This document shows, piece by piece, positions 1 through 8,629 of a DNA stretch of 64,000 nucleotides. Position 1 is the first letter of the stretch. Each line of letters begins with the position of its first letter. The stretch is from Moritella sp. 5. GTDB lineage: Bacteria > Pseudomonadota > Gammaproteobacteria > Enterobacterales > Moritellaceae. Made by a program: the position numbers and the translations under genes. The notes below the pieces were generated by a model. It was given only the letters and a program-made list of their open reading frames with translations, was not told the DNA's origin and did not search any database. The stretch lies in NCBI RefSeq assembly GCF_018219455.1, contig NZ_CP056122.1, positions 868,001 to 932,000 on the forward strand. Reading direction: 5' to 3'.

Positions 1-814
1 CAACTTTTGATGGATCTTTACCAGAGAATGCACCACCACCGTGACGCGCCATACCGCCGTATGTATCAACGATAATTTTACGACCAGTTAAACCACAGTC
101 ACCTACTGGACCACCGATAACGAAACGACCAGTTGGGTTAATGAAGAATTTAGTTTCTTTAGTTAACCATTGCTCGGGTAGTACTGGCTTGATGATTGTT
201 TCCATCACAGCTTCTACTAAATCTGCTTGTTTGATATCTTCAGAGTGTTGAGTTGAAAGCACAACTGCATCGATACCAACAATTTTGCCATCATCATAAG
301 CAAATGTGATTTGGCTTTTTGCATCTGGGCGTAACCAAGGAAGCGTACCACTTTTACGTACTTCAGCTTGGCGTTTAACCAGCTTGTGTGAATACGTAAT
401 CGGAGCTGGCATTAATTCTTCAGTTTCATTGTTTGCATAACCAAACATTAAACCTTGGTCACCAGCGCCTTGCTCTAGTGGATCATCACGGTCAACACCT
501 TGGTTGATGTCTGGAGATTGTTTACCAATTGTGTTTAATACGGCACAAGAGTCGGCGTCAAAACCCATTTCTGAGTTGATGTAACCGATTTCACGTACTG
601 TTTTACGGGTGATTTCTTCGATATCAACCCAAGCGTCAGTCGTTACTTCACCACCAACCATAACCATACCTGTTTTAACATAAGTCTCGCAGGCTACGCG
701 TGCTTTTGGGTCTTGAGCGATGATTGCATCAAGTACAGCATCGGAGATTTGGTCTGCAATTTTATCAGGATGACCTTCTGATACTGACTCAGAGGTAAAC
801 AAGTGTTTAGCCAT
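1..814 (-). CDS. metK: S-adenosylmethionine synthetase (partial, 3' end outside window)
   Basis: Makes S-adenosylmethionine from methionine and ATP in the cytoplasm. About 271 N-terminal residues of a usual ~384 lie in the window; the reading frame runs off the left edge. The start ATG (812-814) gives [18 protein letters not shown], with the family's GHPDK motif at residues 14-18. Further in, the GAGDQG motif and, near the window edge, the GGGAFSGKD glycine-rich segment are both intact. An operator-like run of three MetJ boxes lies about 60 bp upstream, which fits methionine-dependent repression. Identification is certain; only the C-terminal domain cannot be judged. Confidence 0.97.
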   Translation of the reverse strand, partial: MAKHLFTSESVSEGHPDKIADQISDAVLDAIIAQDPKARVACETYVKTGMVMVGGEVTTDAWVDIEEITRKTVREIGYINSEMGFDADSCAVLNTIGKQSPDINQGVDRDDPLEQGAGDQGLMFGYANNETEELMPAPITYSHKLVKRQAEVRKSGTLPWLRPDAKSQITFAYDDGKIVGIDAVVLSTQHSEDIKQADLVEAVMETIIKPVLPEQWLTKETKFFINPTGRFVIGGPVGDCGLTGRKIIVDTYGGMARHGGGAFSGKDPSKV

Positions 815-870
815 AGTTTTAATTCTCTCTTAATTTAAACACAACCGACGTAATGTACGTTCATATGTGT

Positions 871-894
871 AGAAGTTTTAACATCTAGACGGCT
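871..894. promoter_or_regulatory. Candidate MetJ operator (three tandem met boxes)
   Basis: Three contiguous 8-mers, AGAAGTTT, TAACATCT and AGACGGCT, match the met-box consensus AGACGTCT at 6, 5 and 7 of 8 positions. The 8-mer before them (863-870) matches at 5. MetJ binds tandem 8-bp boxes in this register, and metK is a classic MetJ target, so the position just upstream of metK supports the call. This is prediction from sequence only. Confidence 0.6.
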
Positions 895-1130
895 ATTCTA
901 AACTAGTTTGCCTGTATTAAGATAGTCCTTGGATCATATTAATTTTGCAAATATGTTTAAAAGTACTATTTAAAGAGAATTTTTGTATATATATGTAATA
1001 AATAGTCAATATGAAGTAGCATAGGACGAAAGTATTAAAAGTATGAAGTGACGGGATTTTTTCAATGAGAGAAATTATTCGATCACTATCATTAAATGTA
1101 ACTACCACTCTTGCCATTGGGAATAATAAA

Positions 1131-1667
1131 GTGTCATTGAAAAAATCATTAGTTATCACTGCCGGGTTACTGGCTAGCTTTAGCAGTTCAGCATCAAACA
1201 TCTCACTTGCCTTCAATAACGATAATATTATTTTGGGCTATGATCTTGAAATGAAAGAAGCGCTAAAGCTAAAAGGTGACTTCCTACAGACTATCGACAA
1301 TGGTTATACCGCAGATACGGGCCTTTATGCATTTCAAGATGTTGGTTCAACATTCTTTGAACTTGGCGCGAAAGCTGTAAGAATGGATAACGATAATGGT
1401 GATGGTTATGCATTAGCATTTGGCGGTTTAGGTGGCTTACGTTTAACTCAAGAGTTTAGTGTAGAAGCTAAATTCCATTTCAGCCCTGAAATCCTTGCAT
1501 TTGGTGACACTGAAAATTACACGCAGTGGGTCTTTCGTGCTAACTACGAGTTAATGCCAACAGCAAGTCTCTTTGCTGAGTATAATCATACAACGGTTGA
1601 GTATAAAAATATGCCGGAAGAACGTCTAACAAGTGACTTTCTATTTGGTTTGAAATGGATATTCTAA
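1131..1667 (+). CDS. YfaZ-like outer membrane beta-barrel protein
   Basis: A small outer membrane protein of about 178 residues. I chose the GTG at 1131 because it gives a normal signal peptide (MSLKKSLVITAGLLASFSSSA) and has GGGA 8 nt upstream. An in-frame ATG at 1065 would add 22 residues ahead of the signal. The mature part alternates polar and hydrophobic residues, has barrel-like strands with Gly/Asn/Asp turns, and ends in Phe, the usual terminal residue for Bam-dependent barrels. The overall pattern resembles the YfaZ family, whose function is unknown. It is divergent from metK and convergent with the chloride transporter, sharing a terminator with it. Confidence 0.7.
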   Translation: MSLKKSLVITAGLLASFSSSASNISLAFNNDNIILGYDLEMKEALKLKGDFLQTIDNGYTADTGLYAFQDVGSTFFELGAKAVRMDNDNGDGYALAFGGLGGLRLTQEFSVEAKFHFSPEILAFGDTENYTQWVFRANYELMPTASLFAEYNHTTVEYKNMPEERLTSDFLFGLKWIF

Positions 1668-1694
1668 GCCGTTAGAGGCTTTGTAAATATCACG

Positions 1695-1722
1695 AAAAAA
1701 GCACCTAGTAGGGTGCTTTTTT
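1695..1722. terminator. Bidirectional rho-independent terminator (yfaZ-like / clc)
   Basis: Arms AAAAAAGCACC and GGTGCTTTTTT flank a 6-nt loop between two convergent genes. A and T runs on both sides let it work on either strand. Confidence 0.85.
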
Positions 1723-1743
1723 GTTTCTAGCTAAAATGTGGCA

Positions 1744-3189
1744 TTAAGTTGTAGTAGGGCGTGTTGTTGTTATCTCGTTATCTTCTACAGTGGGTTCTTT
1801 AGGTAACGATAGTTTTAATAATTCGGCATAAAGAGGCTTACCACCAAGAGCTTGTGCGACAAGCGTAGCGCCAAGACAAGTGATGAGTAAAGGCAGAATC
1901 AATTCATAGCTATCCGTCATTTCAACCACTAACACAATACCTGTCACGGGCGCTCTCACTGTCGCGGCAAATAATGCCCCCATCCCAGCTATCGCATATA
2001 CCGTTGGCTCGGCTACGAAGCTAGGAAATAGCTCGGCTGCAATAACGCCATAAGCAAGGCCAAATAAAGTACCTAGCGTTAACATTGGGGTAAACACACC
2101 GCCAGGTGCGCCCGAAGCAAAACAAGCGATAGTACCGAATAGGCGGATCACAAATAAGGCGACTAAAATAGCCCAAGTACTTGGCTCTTGAATCATCCTG
2201 ACCATTAAATCTCTACCGTTACCAGCGGTGTCAGGGACAAATGACTGTAATAAGGAAAACAGGCAACCAAAGAATACACCGGTAAGAATAATACGGTGCA
2301 TTTTATTATTTTGTTTACGTTTTAATAATTTTGTACTGTTTATTATCCAGCGATTAAAATACACGCCAATGACACCAAAAATGGACCCTAATAAAAGAAA
2401 TAGCCAAAGCGAGGTTAGCGCTGGAACGTCAAAATGCATGACAGGCATAACGGCTTCTTGGCCATGAAAAGCGCGCATCACAATGGTGGCAACTGCCGCT
2501 GCGAGAGTCACACATTTTATCGATGTCATGTTGTATCGAAAATGGGGACGCATTTCTTCAATAACAAATAAAATCCCGGCAAGTGGCGCATTAAATGCGG
2601 CTGCCAGTCCCGCCGCCGCACCTGCAGCAACAAGGATATGAGTGGCATTGGTATAACGCTTTGCTGTGTCTGCAAACATGCGCCCAATTGTGCCGCCGAT
2701 TTGAATCGACGGGCCCGCCCGACCAAAGATCATACCTGAGCTAATGGCTAATGTACCTGCGATAAATTTAACCGGCAATAAGCGACGCCAGCGAATGTCA
2801 TACATACCATCAAGCGCACCTTCGATATGGGTAATGCCACTGCCAGATGCTTCGGGGGCGAAGCGTAATGTTAGCCAAAATGAAAAACCAACTATAGCAC
2901 CACTGAGTATCATGATTAACAGTATATTCAGGCTTGGTGGCAGTGCTAAAGGATTGAACATTTGTAATCGTTGGGCGTCAGTCCATAGTACCGCAGCTTC
3001 AAATAGGGCGATGATTAAGCCTGTCATCCCGCCAACAAGCGCAGAAATAATAGGCAGCACAATGTAGTCGTGTTTGGCAGAAAGTAATTTTGGACTTGTA
3101 CGATGCTTACGCAGTGCAGTTTTGAAAAATTTTAAATTGGGCGATTTAGCCATTTTCATGTGCCGTTTGATACTGTGAAAAGAGTGCAA
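1744..3189 (-). CDS. ClC-family chloride transporter with Ala at the gating-glutamate position
   Basis: A 481-residue membrane protein of the ClC family, homologous to E. coli ClcA, which exchanges 2 Cl- for 1 H+. Signatures seen: GSGIT (residues 116-120, usually GSGIP), GRAGP (156-160, usually GREGP), IEEMRP with the internal proton glutamates (210-215), GGVFTP (363-368) and GGKPLY with the anion-gate Tyr454. Residue 158 is Ala (codon GCG, 2716-2718) where exchangers have the external gating Glu (Glu148 in ClcA). The start is a TTG with AGG just upstream; an ATG 10 codons later is an alternative. The gene stands alone, convergent with the YfaZ-like gene. Confidence 0.9.
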   Translation of the reverse strand: MHSFHSIKRHMKMAKSPNLKFFKTALRKHRTSPKLLSAKHDYIVLPIISALVGGMTGLIIALFEAAVLWTDAQRLQMFNPLALPPSLNILLIMILSGAIVGFSFWLTLRFAPEASGSGITHIEGALDGMYDIRWRRLLPVKFIAGTLAISSGMIFGRAGPSIQIGGTIGRMFADTAKRYTNATHILVAAGAAAGLAAAFNAPLAGILFVIEEMRPHFRYNMTSIKCVTLAAAVATIVMRAFHGQEAVMPVMHFDVPALTSLWLFLLLGSIFGVIGVYFNRWIINSTKLLKRKQNNKMHRIILTGVFFGCLFSLLQSFVPDTAGNGRDLMVRMIQEPSTWAILVALFVIRLFGTIACFASGAPGGVFTPMLTLGTLFGLAYGVIAAELFPSFVAEPTVYAIAGMGALFAATVRAPVTGIVLVVEMTDSYELILPLLITCLGATLVAQALGGKPLYAELLKLSLPKEPTVEDNEITTTRPTTT

Positions 3190-3617
3190 ATAACCTCATA
3201 TCGAGTAATCGCAATTACTGACGTATAACAGCATCGTTCGCGTTATCTACGATCATTGTATGATCGTTTTCTGCGAAGTTCGTTGTGGAGAATGAATGCG
3301 AAAACAGTATAACGAATAAACAGCTTCGATAGTATTTCTTTTTAGTTAGATGTCGTAAAAAAAAATTCCGATTAAAAATTATTATTTATGCACAAGGGTC
3401 ACATTCTTGTTAATAAAATCACAACGCAAGATTCGTTTGAGTGTTAACATGCCTTCACTCGAAAGTGGTTTGGGTTTGTCTAGAATGTTAATACCCTGAC
3501 GTGAACCTAAAATTCGATAAATCTAAATAAACTAAAAAAACTTGTTATACATAAGATAATTTTATGACAATATAACAGCTTAAAAGTATTTTAAATTAAT
3601 CTCAGCAGGAGCAAACT
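3190..3617. other. 428-bp intergenic region between clc and tkt
   Basis: AT-rich divergent intergenic region that must hold the promoters of the ClC gene and of tkt. I see no open frame with a ribosome site, no long inverted repeat and no clear -35/-10 pair that I would defend. Confidence 0.5.
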
Positions 3618-5606
3618 ATGCCATCTCGTCAAGAGCTAGCGAACGCGATTCGTGCCCTAAGTATGGACGCAGTTCAACAAGCAAATTCAGGCCATCCAGG
3701 CGCACCAATGGGCATGGCAGATATTGCCGAAGTATTATGGCGTAAGAACCTTAACCACAACCCAGCAAATCCAAACTGGGTTGACCGTGATCGCTTTATT
3801 CTTTCAAATGGTCATGGCTCAATGCTTATTTACTCACTGCTACACCTTACAGGCTATGCATTGCCAATTGAAGAGTTGAAAAACTTCCGTCAATTGCATT
3901 CAAAAACACCTGGTCACCCTGAATACGGCTACGCACCTGGTATTGAAACTACAACGGGTCCACTAGGCCAAGGTATCACTAATGCTGTTGGTATGGCGAT
4001 TGCTGAAAAAACATTAGCAGCACAGTTCAACAAACCAGAACATGAAATTGTTGATCACTACACTTATTCTTTCCTAGGTGATGGTTGCCTAATGGAAGGC
4101 ATCTCACATGAAGCATGTTCACTTGCTGGCACATTAGGCCTAGGCAAACTGGTTGCATTCTGGGATGACAACGGTATTTCAATTGACGGCGAAGTAGACG
4201 GCTGGTTCACAGACGATACTGTAAAACGTTTTGAAGCTTACGGTTGGCATGTTGTATCTGTAGATGGTCATAACCCTGCAGAAATCCAAGCGGCAATTGA
4301 AGCATCTAAAGCTGAAACATCACGTCCAAGCCTTATCTGTTGTAAAACAGTGATCGGTTTTGGTTCACCAAACAAAGAAGGTACTCATGGCTGTCATGGT
4401 GCTCCTCTTGGTGACGCTGAAATTATAGCTACACGTGAAAAACTAGGTTGGAAACACGCGGCATTCGAAATCCCTGCAGATATTTACTCTGAGTGGGATG
4501 CCAATGAAGCTGGCGCACAAGCAGAAGCTGCATGGAATGAAAAATTTGCGGCTTACCAAGCGGCATTCCCTGAACTAGCTGCAGAATACGCACGTCGTAC
4601 TTCTGGTGAATTACCAGCTGATTGGGAAACTAAAACGTCTGACTACATCAAACAGCTGCAAGCTGATTCTGCAAAAGTAGCAACACGTAAAGCATCACAA
4701 AACTGTATTGAAGAGTTCGGTGCAATGTTACCTGAGCTACTAGGTGGTTCAGCTGATTTAGCACCATCTAACTTAACAATGTGGTCTGGTACTAAAGCAA
4801 TCACTGCGGATGACGCATCTGGTAACTACCTACACTACGGTGTGCGTGAGTTTGGTATGACTGCAATCATCAACGGTATGTCTTTACACGGTGGCTTCAC
4901 AGCTTACGGTGCTACATTCCTGATGTTCATGGAATATGCGCGTAACGCAATGCGTATGGCTGCATTAATGAAAGTGCAAAACATCCAAGTTTATACGCAT
5001 GACTCAATCGGTCTAGGTGAAGATGGCCCAACTCACCAACCAGTAGAGCAAATTGCAAGCTTGCGTATGACACCAAACATGAGCGCATGGCGTCCATGTG
5101 ATTCTGTAGAATCAGCAGTTGCTTGGAAATATGCAATTGAACGCAAAGACGGTCCAACGGCATTAATCTTCAGCCGCCAAGGTCTAGCACCTATGCCACG
5201 TGATGAAGCACAATTAGCAAATGTTGCTAAAGGTGGTTACACGCTAGTAGATTGTGATGGCAAACCAGAGCTTATCCTTATCTCTACTGGTTCTGAAGTT
5301 GAACTTTGTACTAAAGCTGCTGCAGAACTTACTGCAAAAGGCCGTAAGGTACGTGTTGTATCTATGCCTGCTACAGACGTATTTGATAAGCAAGATGCTG
5401 CATACCGTGAATCTGTTCTACCGTCTGACGTTGTTAAACGTGTTGCGGTTGAAGCGGGTATTGCTGACTTCTGGCACAAATACACTGGCTTTAACGGCGC
5501 TATCATCGGCATGACTACATTCGGCGAATCAGCACCAGCTGAGCAACTGTTTGAAATGTTCGGTTTCACTGTTGCAAACGTTGTTGCGGCTGCCGAAGCT
5601 CTTTAA
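3618..5606 (+). CDS. tkt: Transketolase
   Basis: Thiamine-diphosphate enzyme of the non-oxidative pentose phosphate pathway. It moves two-carbon units between sugar phosphates and, with transaldolase (also in this window), makes ribose 5-phosphate and erythrose 4-phosphate. 662 residues, close to the ~663 of E. coli TktA. Seen: SGHPGAPMG near residue 24 with the active-site His, the cofactor motif GDGCLMEG (154-161) followed by DDNGISIDG (183-191), and [15 protein letters not shown] in the pyrimidine domain. AGGAG sits 6 nt before the ATG. A single-gene unit with its own terminator. Confidence 0.97.
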   Translation: MPSRQELANAIRALSMDAVQQANSGHPGAPMGMADIAEVLWRKNLNHNPANPNWVDRDRFILSNGHGSMLIYSLLHLTGYALPIEELKNFRQLHSKTPGHPEYGYAPGIETTTGPLGQGITNAVGMAIAEKTLAAQFNKPEHEIVDHYTYSFLGDGCLMEGISHEACSLAGTLGLGKLVAFWDDNGISIDGEVDGWFTDDTVKRFEAYGWHVVSVDGHNPAEIQAAIEASKAETSRPSLICCKTVIGFGSPNKEGTHGCHGAPLGDAEIIATREKLGWKHAAFEIPADIYSEWDANEAGAQAEAAWNEKFAAYQAAFPELAAEYARRTSGELPADWETKTSDYIKQLQADSAKVATRKASQNCIEEFGAMLPELLGGSADLAPSNLTMWSGTKAITADDASGNYLHYGVREFGMTAIINGMSLHGGFTAYGATFLMFMEYARNAMRMAALMKVQNIQVYTHDSIGLGEDGPTHQPVEQIASLRMTPNMSAWRPCDSVESAVAWKYAIERKDGPTALIFSRQGLAPMPRDEAQLANVAKGGYTLVDCDGKPELILISTGSEVELCTKAAAELTAKGRKVRVVSMPATDVFDKQDAAYRESVLPSDVVKRVAVEAGIADFWHKYTGFNGAIIGMTTFGESAPAEQLFEMFGFTVANVVAAAEAL

Positions 5607-5660
5607 TTTAAATACCGTGTGCTGACAGACCGGGGCACACTGCTTTTAATTAGAGTAACG

Positions 5661-5688
5661 AAAAAAGAGCACCTAGGTGCTCTTTTTT
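5661..5688. terminator. Rho-independent terminator of tkt
   Basis: A perfect 28-bp palindrome built on GAGCACCTAGGTGCTC, with six A on one side and six T on the other. Placed 55 bp after the tkt stop; symmetric enough to act on both strands. Confidence 0.9.
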
Positions 5689-5720
5689 ATTTTTTGTGAT
5701 TGAGACTAAATTATAGATAC

Positions 5721-5748
5721 AAAAAAACCAGCATTACGCTGGTTTTTC
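5721..5748. terminator. Rho-independent terminator of panD
   Basis: Arms AAAACCAGC and GCTGGTTTT around ATTAC, with A/T runs outside, 25 bp past the panD stop on the minus strand. It stands next to the tkt terminator, so each convergent gene has its own. Confidence 0.85.
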
Positions 5749-5771
5749 ATTATTCCGTATCGATTTGCTAA

Positions 5772-6152
5772 CTAGGCAACTTGTACTGGAATATCGTTAC
5801 TTGTACGAACGATGTCATTAACTTGATCAAGATAAACAAGCGAAGGTTTGTGTTGTTTCGCTTCTTCATTGTCCATACGTACGTATGCACAGATAATGAT
5901 GCGATCGCCAACTGCTGCTTTACGTGCAGCAGCACCGTTCACTGAAATGATTTTCGAACCGCGTTCACCAGCGATAGCGTAAGTCGAAAAGCGCTCACCA
6001 TTATCAATGTTATAGATATCGATTGCTTCATACTCTAGGATCCCTGACGCATCAAGCATATCTTGATCGATTGCGCATGAACCTTCGTAGTTTAATTCTG
6101 CATGTGTTACACGCGCTTGGTGTAATTTACCTTTTAGCATTGTGGTTTGCAT
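5772..6152 (-). CDS. panD: Aspartate 1-decarboxylase precursor
   Basis: Decarboxylates aspartate to beta-alanine for pantothenate synthesis. The zymogen self-cleaves to form a pyruvoyl cofactor; the cleavage site YEGSC is present with Gly24-Ser25, exactly the family position. That numbering requires the ATG at 6152 (MQTTMLKGK, matching the E. coli MIRTMLQGK start) rather than the in-frame ATG at 6167. 126 residues, the usual length. It lies downstream of panC but separated by a 175-bp gap that contains a repeat element and an inverted repeat, so it may be transcribed separately. Confidence 0.95.
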   Translation of the reverse strand: MQTTMLKGKLHQARVTHAELNYEGSCAIDQDMLDASGILEYEAIDIYNIDNGERFSTYAIAGERGSKIISVNGAAARKAAVGDRIIICAYVRMDNEEAKQHKPSLVYLDQVNDIVRTSNDIPVQVA

Positions 6153-6186
6153 TGTTCTAAAACCCATTCCATTAATAGTTTATGAA

Positions 6187-6231
6187 TATACCCAAGGTGT
6201 TGATTGTTCATCTTGGAGTCACTTAGGTATA
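6187..6231. repeat. Dispersed inverted-repeat element, copy 1 (degenerate)
   Basis: Begins TATACCCAAG and ends ACTTAGGTATA as an inverted copy; the right arm, read in reverse, continues as TGACTCCAAGATG. The same words occur at 48543-48567 and 52248-52326, so this looks like one family of short dispersed repeats. It lies just upstream of panD. Confidence 0.6.
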
Positions 6232-6283
6232 CATATATACCGTACAAAATATGTACCGGCGTCCATAGTAGCGTATTTGTTTA

Positions 6284-6325
6284 ATTAGCGCAATTGTACT
6301 AGTTGTTAGGTAGAATTGCGCTAAT
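6284..6325. repeat. 12-bp-arm inverted repeat after panC
   Basis: Perfect arms ATTAGCGCAATT and AATTGCGCTAAT separated by 18 bp, immediately past the panC stop. It could be a terminator or processing hairpin for the pan transcript, but there is no clear T run after it on the minus strand. Confidence 0.55.
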
Positions 6326-6327
6326 CG

Positions 6328-7179
6328 TTAGCGTAATTTAATCACTTTATTATCGATTAAACGTGCCTTTCCTAAGAATGCAGCCATTAAAACAACGGCT
6401 TGCTGACTGTTTGTAGTGAGACTAGCTAAAGTATCGGCATCAACTATATCAATCGCGTCGGTCTTAAAACCAGCTGCATTAAGCTGTGCGGTGGCTTGCG
6501 TGACTAATGCTTTGTTTGCTTGTTCATCAACAGAAACTTGATCTGCAATTGTCTGCATTACATCGGCTAAGAGTGGTGCAACAATACGTTCTTCAGCAGT
6601 TAACAGACCATTACGAGAGCTCATCGCCAAGCCTGACTCTTCACGTACAGTCGGTACGCCAACAATTTGAATCGGCATTGCAAGATCGTCGACCATATGA
6701 CGAATTAACGCTAATTGTTGGAAATCTTTTTCACCAAATAAAGCCACATCAGGTTGTACTAAATTAAATAGTTTAGCCACTATCGTCGATACACCGTTGA
6801 AATGACCCGGACGATGCGCGCCCTCAAGTACTTCAGAAATACCTGGTACTTGAATGAACGTTTGTGATGCTAAGCCGTTTGGGTATATGAGTTCAGGTGT
6901 TGGCGTAAATACTAAATCGGTATCAACACTTTGTAATGCGCGGCAATCTTGGTCTAATGTACGAGGATAAGCGGCTAAATCGGCAGCTTGGTTAAACTGC
7001 ATTGGATTAACAAATATACTGACTACAACACGGTCTGCGTATTTTTGCGCTTCTTTAACAAGGGCTAAATGACCATTATGTAAGTTACCCATAGTTGGCA
7101 CAAATGCGGTGGATAGACCAAGACGACGCCAAGCGATAACCTGCTCTTTAAGAACATCAATATTTGCAATAATATCCAT
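6328..7179 (-). CDS. panC: Pantothenate synthetase
   Basis: Joins pantoate and beta-alanine using ATP, through a pantoyl-adenylate. 283 residues, like E. coli PanC. The nucleotidyltransferase HIGH-type motif reads HNGH (residues 34-37, within [14 protein letters not shown]), and the KMSKS-like segment reads MSSRN near 184-188. The substrate-binding segments VNPMQFN and FGEKDFQQL are also intact. It follows panB by 105 bp on the same strand and is probably co-transcribed with it. No unusual features in the coding sequence. Confidence 0.97.
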   Translation of the reverse strand: MDIIANIDVLKEQVIAWRRLGLSTAFVPTMGNLHNGHLALVKEAQKYADRVVVSIFVNPMQFNQAADLAAYPRTLDQDCRALQSVDTDLVFTPTPELIYPNGLASQTFIQVPGISEVLEGAHRPGHFNGVSTIVAKLFNLVQPDVALFGEKDFQQLALIRHMVDDLAMPIQIVGVPTVREESGLAMSSRNGLLTAEERIVAPLLADVMQTIADQVSVDEQANKALVTQATAQLNAAGFKTDAIDIVDADTLASLTTNSQQAVVLMAAFLGKARLIDNKVIKLR

Positions 7180-7284
7180 ATATTAATTACCTAATAAAAT
7201 TGGTAGGGAATGTTGAAAAAGGGGGGCGTGCAAATCTTAACTATTTGCTTATAGCCCCTTTATCAATTTAAGAGTGCATGTGAA

Positions 7285-8079
7285 CTATGAGAACATGTGC
7301 TCATCGGCAGGAAAAGTCTGTGCGGCAACTTCATCGATATAAGCGATGATCGCGTTACGCATATCGCCTGTTTCAGCTAAAAAGTTCTTTGAAAATTTAG
7401 GTACAAAGCCTTTCGAAATACCGAATGCATCATGCATTACTAAGATTTGACCATCTGTATCGCGACCCGCGCCAATACCAATGACAGGGATAGTTAAGGC
7501 TTCAGAAATACGTTTTGCTAACGGTGCAGGGATACACTCTACAACTAATAGTTGGATGCCTGCAGCTTGTAATGAAAGTGCATGTTCGACCATTTCATCC
7601 GCTTTATCTTGTGCTCGGCCTTGTACTTTAAAACCGCCAAAAACGTGGACTGATTGTGGTGTTAAGCCAAGATGACCGCACACAGGGATACCGCGTTCTG
7701 TCAGTGCCGAAACACTCTCAACTAACCATTCACCACCTTCAACTTTAACCATGTTTGCACCCGCTTGCATGAGGGCTGTTGCATTGGTCAAGGTCTGTTC
7801 TTTGGTGGAATAACTCATAAATGGCATATCTGCGATAACCAGTGAGTTGGTCGCGCCTGCACGTACACAGCGGGTATGATAAGCAATATCTGTAACAGTA
7901 ACAGGTAGCGTATCATTGTGGCCTTGCAGTACCATGCCCATCGAATCGCCAACTAATAATACTGGCACTCCGGCTTCGTCAAATAATGCAGAAAAACTCG
8001 CATCATAAGCGGTAATACTGGCAAACTTTTGTCCTGCTTGTTTCATTTTAAGCAGTTTAGATACGGTAACTTTACTCAT
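7285..8079 (-). CDS. panB: 3-methyl-2-oxobutanoate hydroxymethyltransferase
   Basis: First committed step of pantothenate synthesis: adds a hydroxymethyl group from methylene-tetrahydrofolate to 2-oxoisovalerate, giving ketopantoate. 264 residues, the same length as the E. coli enzyme. Seen: DSMGMV with the Mg-binding Asp45, ADMPFMSY, and [12 protein letters not shown] toward the C-terminus. AAGGA stands 8 nt before the ATG. Only 18 bp separate it from folK upstream, so pcnB-folK-panB-panC read as one operon joining folate and pantothenate supply. Confidence 0.97.
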   Translation of the reverse strand: MSKVTVSKLLKMKQAGQKFASITAYDASFSALFDEAGVPVLLVGDSMGMVLQGHNDTLPVTVTDIAYHTRCVRAGATNSLVIADMPFMSYSTKEQTLTNATALMQAGANMVKVEGGEWLVESVSALTERGIPVCGHLGLTPQSVHVFGGFKVQGRAQDKADEMVEHALSLQAAGIQLLVVECIPAPLAKRISEALTIPVIGIGAGRDTDGQILVMHDAFGISKGFVPKFSKNFLAETGDMRNAIIAYIDEVAAQTFPADEHMFS

Positions 8080-8097
8080 TATAAATCCTTCTTCACA

Positions 8098-8625
8098 TTA
8101 CTCTATGTTTTGATAAATAGCTAAGTCATTACGCGGACAGGCCTTAAGTAAGTCTGACAATACCTGACCACAGGGTAATTGTAATTGTGGTGCTATCTCT
8201 GCTAATGGGTAGAGTACAAATTCACGCTCTTTCATGCCGTAATGCGGCACAGTTAAACGGGGTGTACTCATGATGTAATCACCGTATAGTAAGATATCTA
8301 AATCGAGGGTTCTTGCTCCCCAATGTTCTTTACGTACACGGCCTTGCTCATTTTCAATCTGCTGTAGCGCATCAAGTAATTCAATTGGCGCTAAACGGGT
8401 GTCGACACAGGCAACCGCATTAATATAATCAGGTTGTTCTTGTGGTCCCATTGGCTTACTTGCATACAGGGATGATACCGAAATAAAACGACTTTCCGTT
8501 AGTGCCTCTAGCGTTGTTATCGCTTCTTTGGCTTGCGCTACTGGATCGGCAAGATTACTGCCGATCGCGATATAACAGCGGGTATAGTCTTGCTTGTTAA
8601 TATCATGTTTTTTTAGAGTTGACAT
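8098..8625 (-). CDS. folK: 2-amino-4-hydroxy-6-hydroxymethyldihydropteridine pyrophosphokinase
   Basis: Transfers pyrophosphate from ATP to 6-hydroxymethyl-7,8-dihydropterin in folate synthesis. The HPPK signature WGARTLDLDILLYGD is present, as is the N-terminal CYIAIGSNL. I place the start at the ATG at 8625 (MSTLKKHDINKQ), 4 nt past the pcnB stop; an in-frame ATG at 8637 would overlap the pcnB end. Either gives about 175-180 residues, close to the ~160 of E. coli FolK plus a short N-terminal tail. Translation is probably coupled to pcnB. Confidence 0.93.
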   Translation of the reverse strand: MSTLKKHDINKQDYTRCYIAIGSNLADPVAQAKEAITTLEALTESRFISVSSLYASKPMGPQEQPDYINAVACVDTRLAPIELLDALQQIENEQGRVRKEHWGARTLDLDILLYGDYIMSTPRLTVPHYGMKEREFVLYPLAEIAPQLQLPCGQVLSDLLKACPRNDLAIYQNIE

Positions 8626-8629
8626 ACTA

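Noticed and set aside
815-1130. SAM riboswitch before metK
   Set aside because: No suitable stem arrangement or conserved core seen; MetJ boxes explain regulation better.
917-1216. 99-codon open frame antisense to the YfaZ-like gene start
   Set aside because: No ribosome site and no family resemblance; overlaps a signal-peptide-bearing gene on the other strand.
5237-5569. 110-codon frame antisense to tkt
   Set aside because: A shadow of transketolase codon usage; low-complexity Ser/Thr-rich product without a start context.
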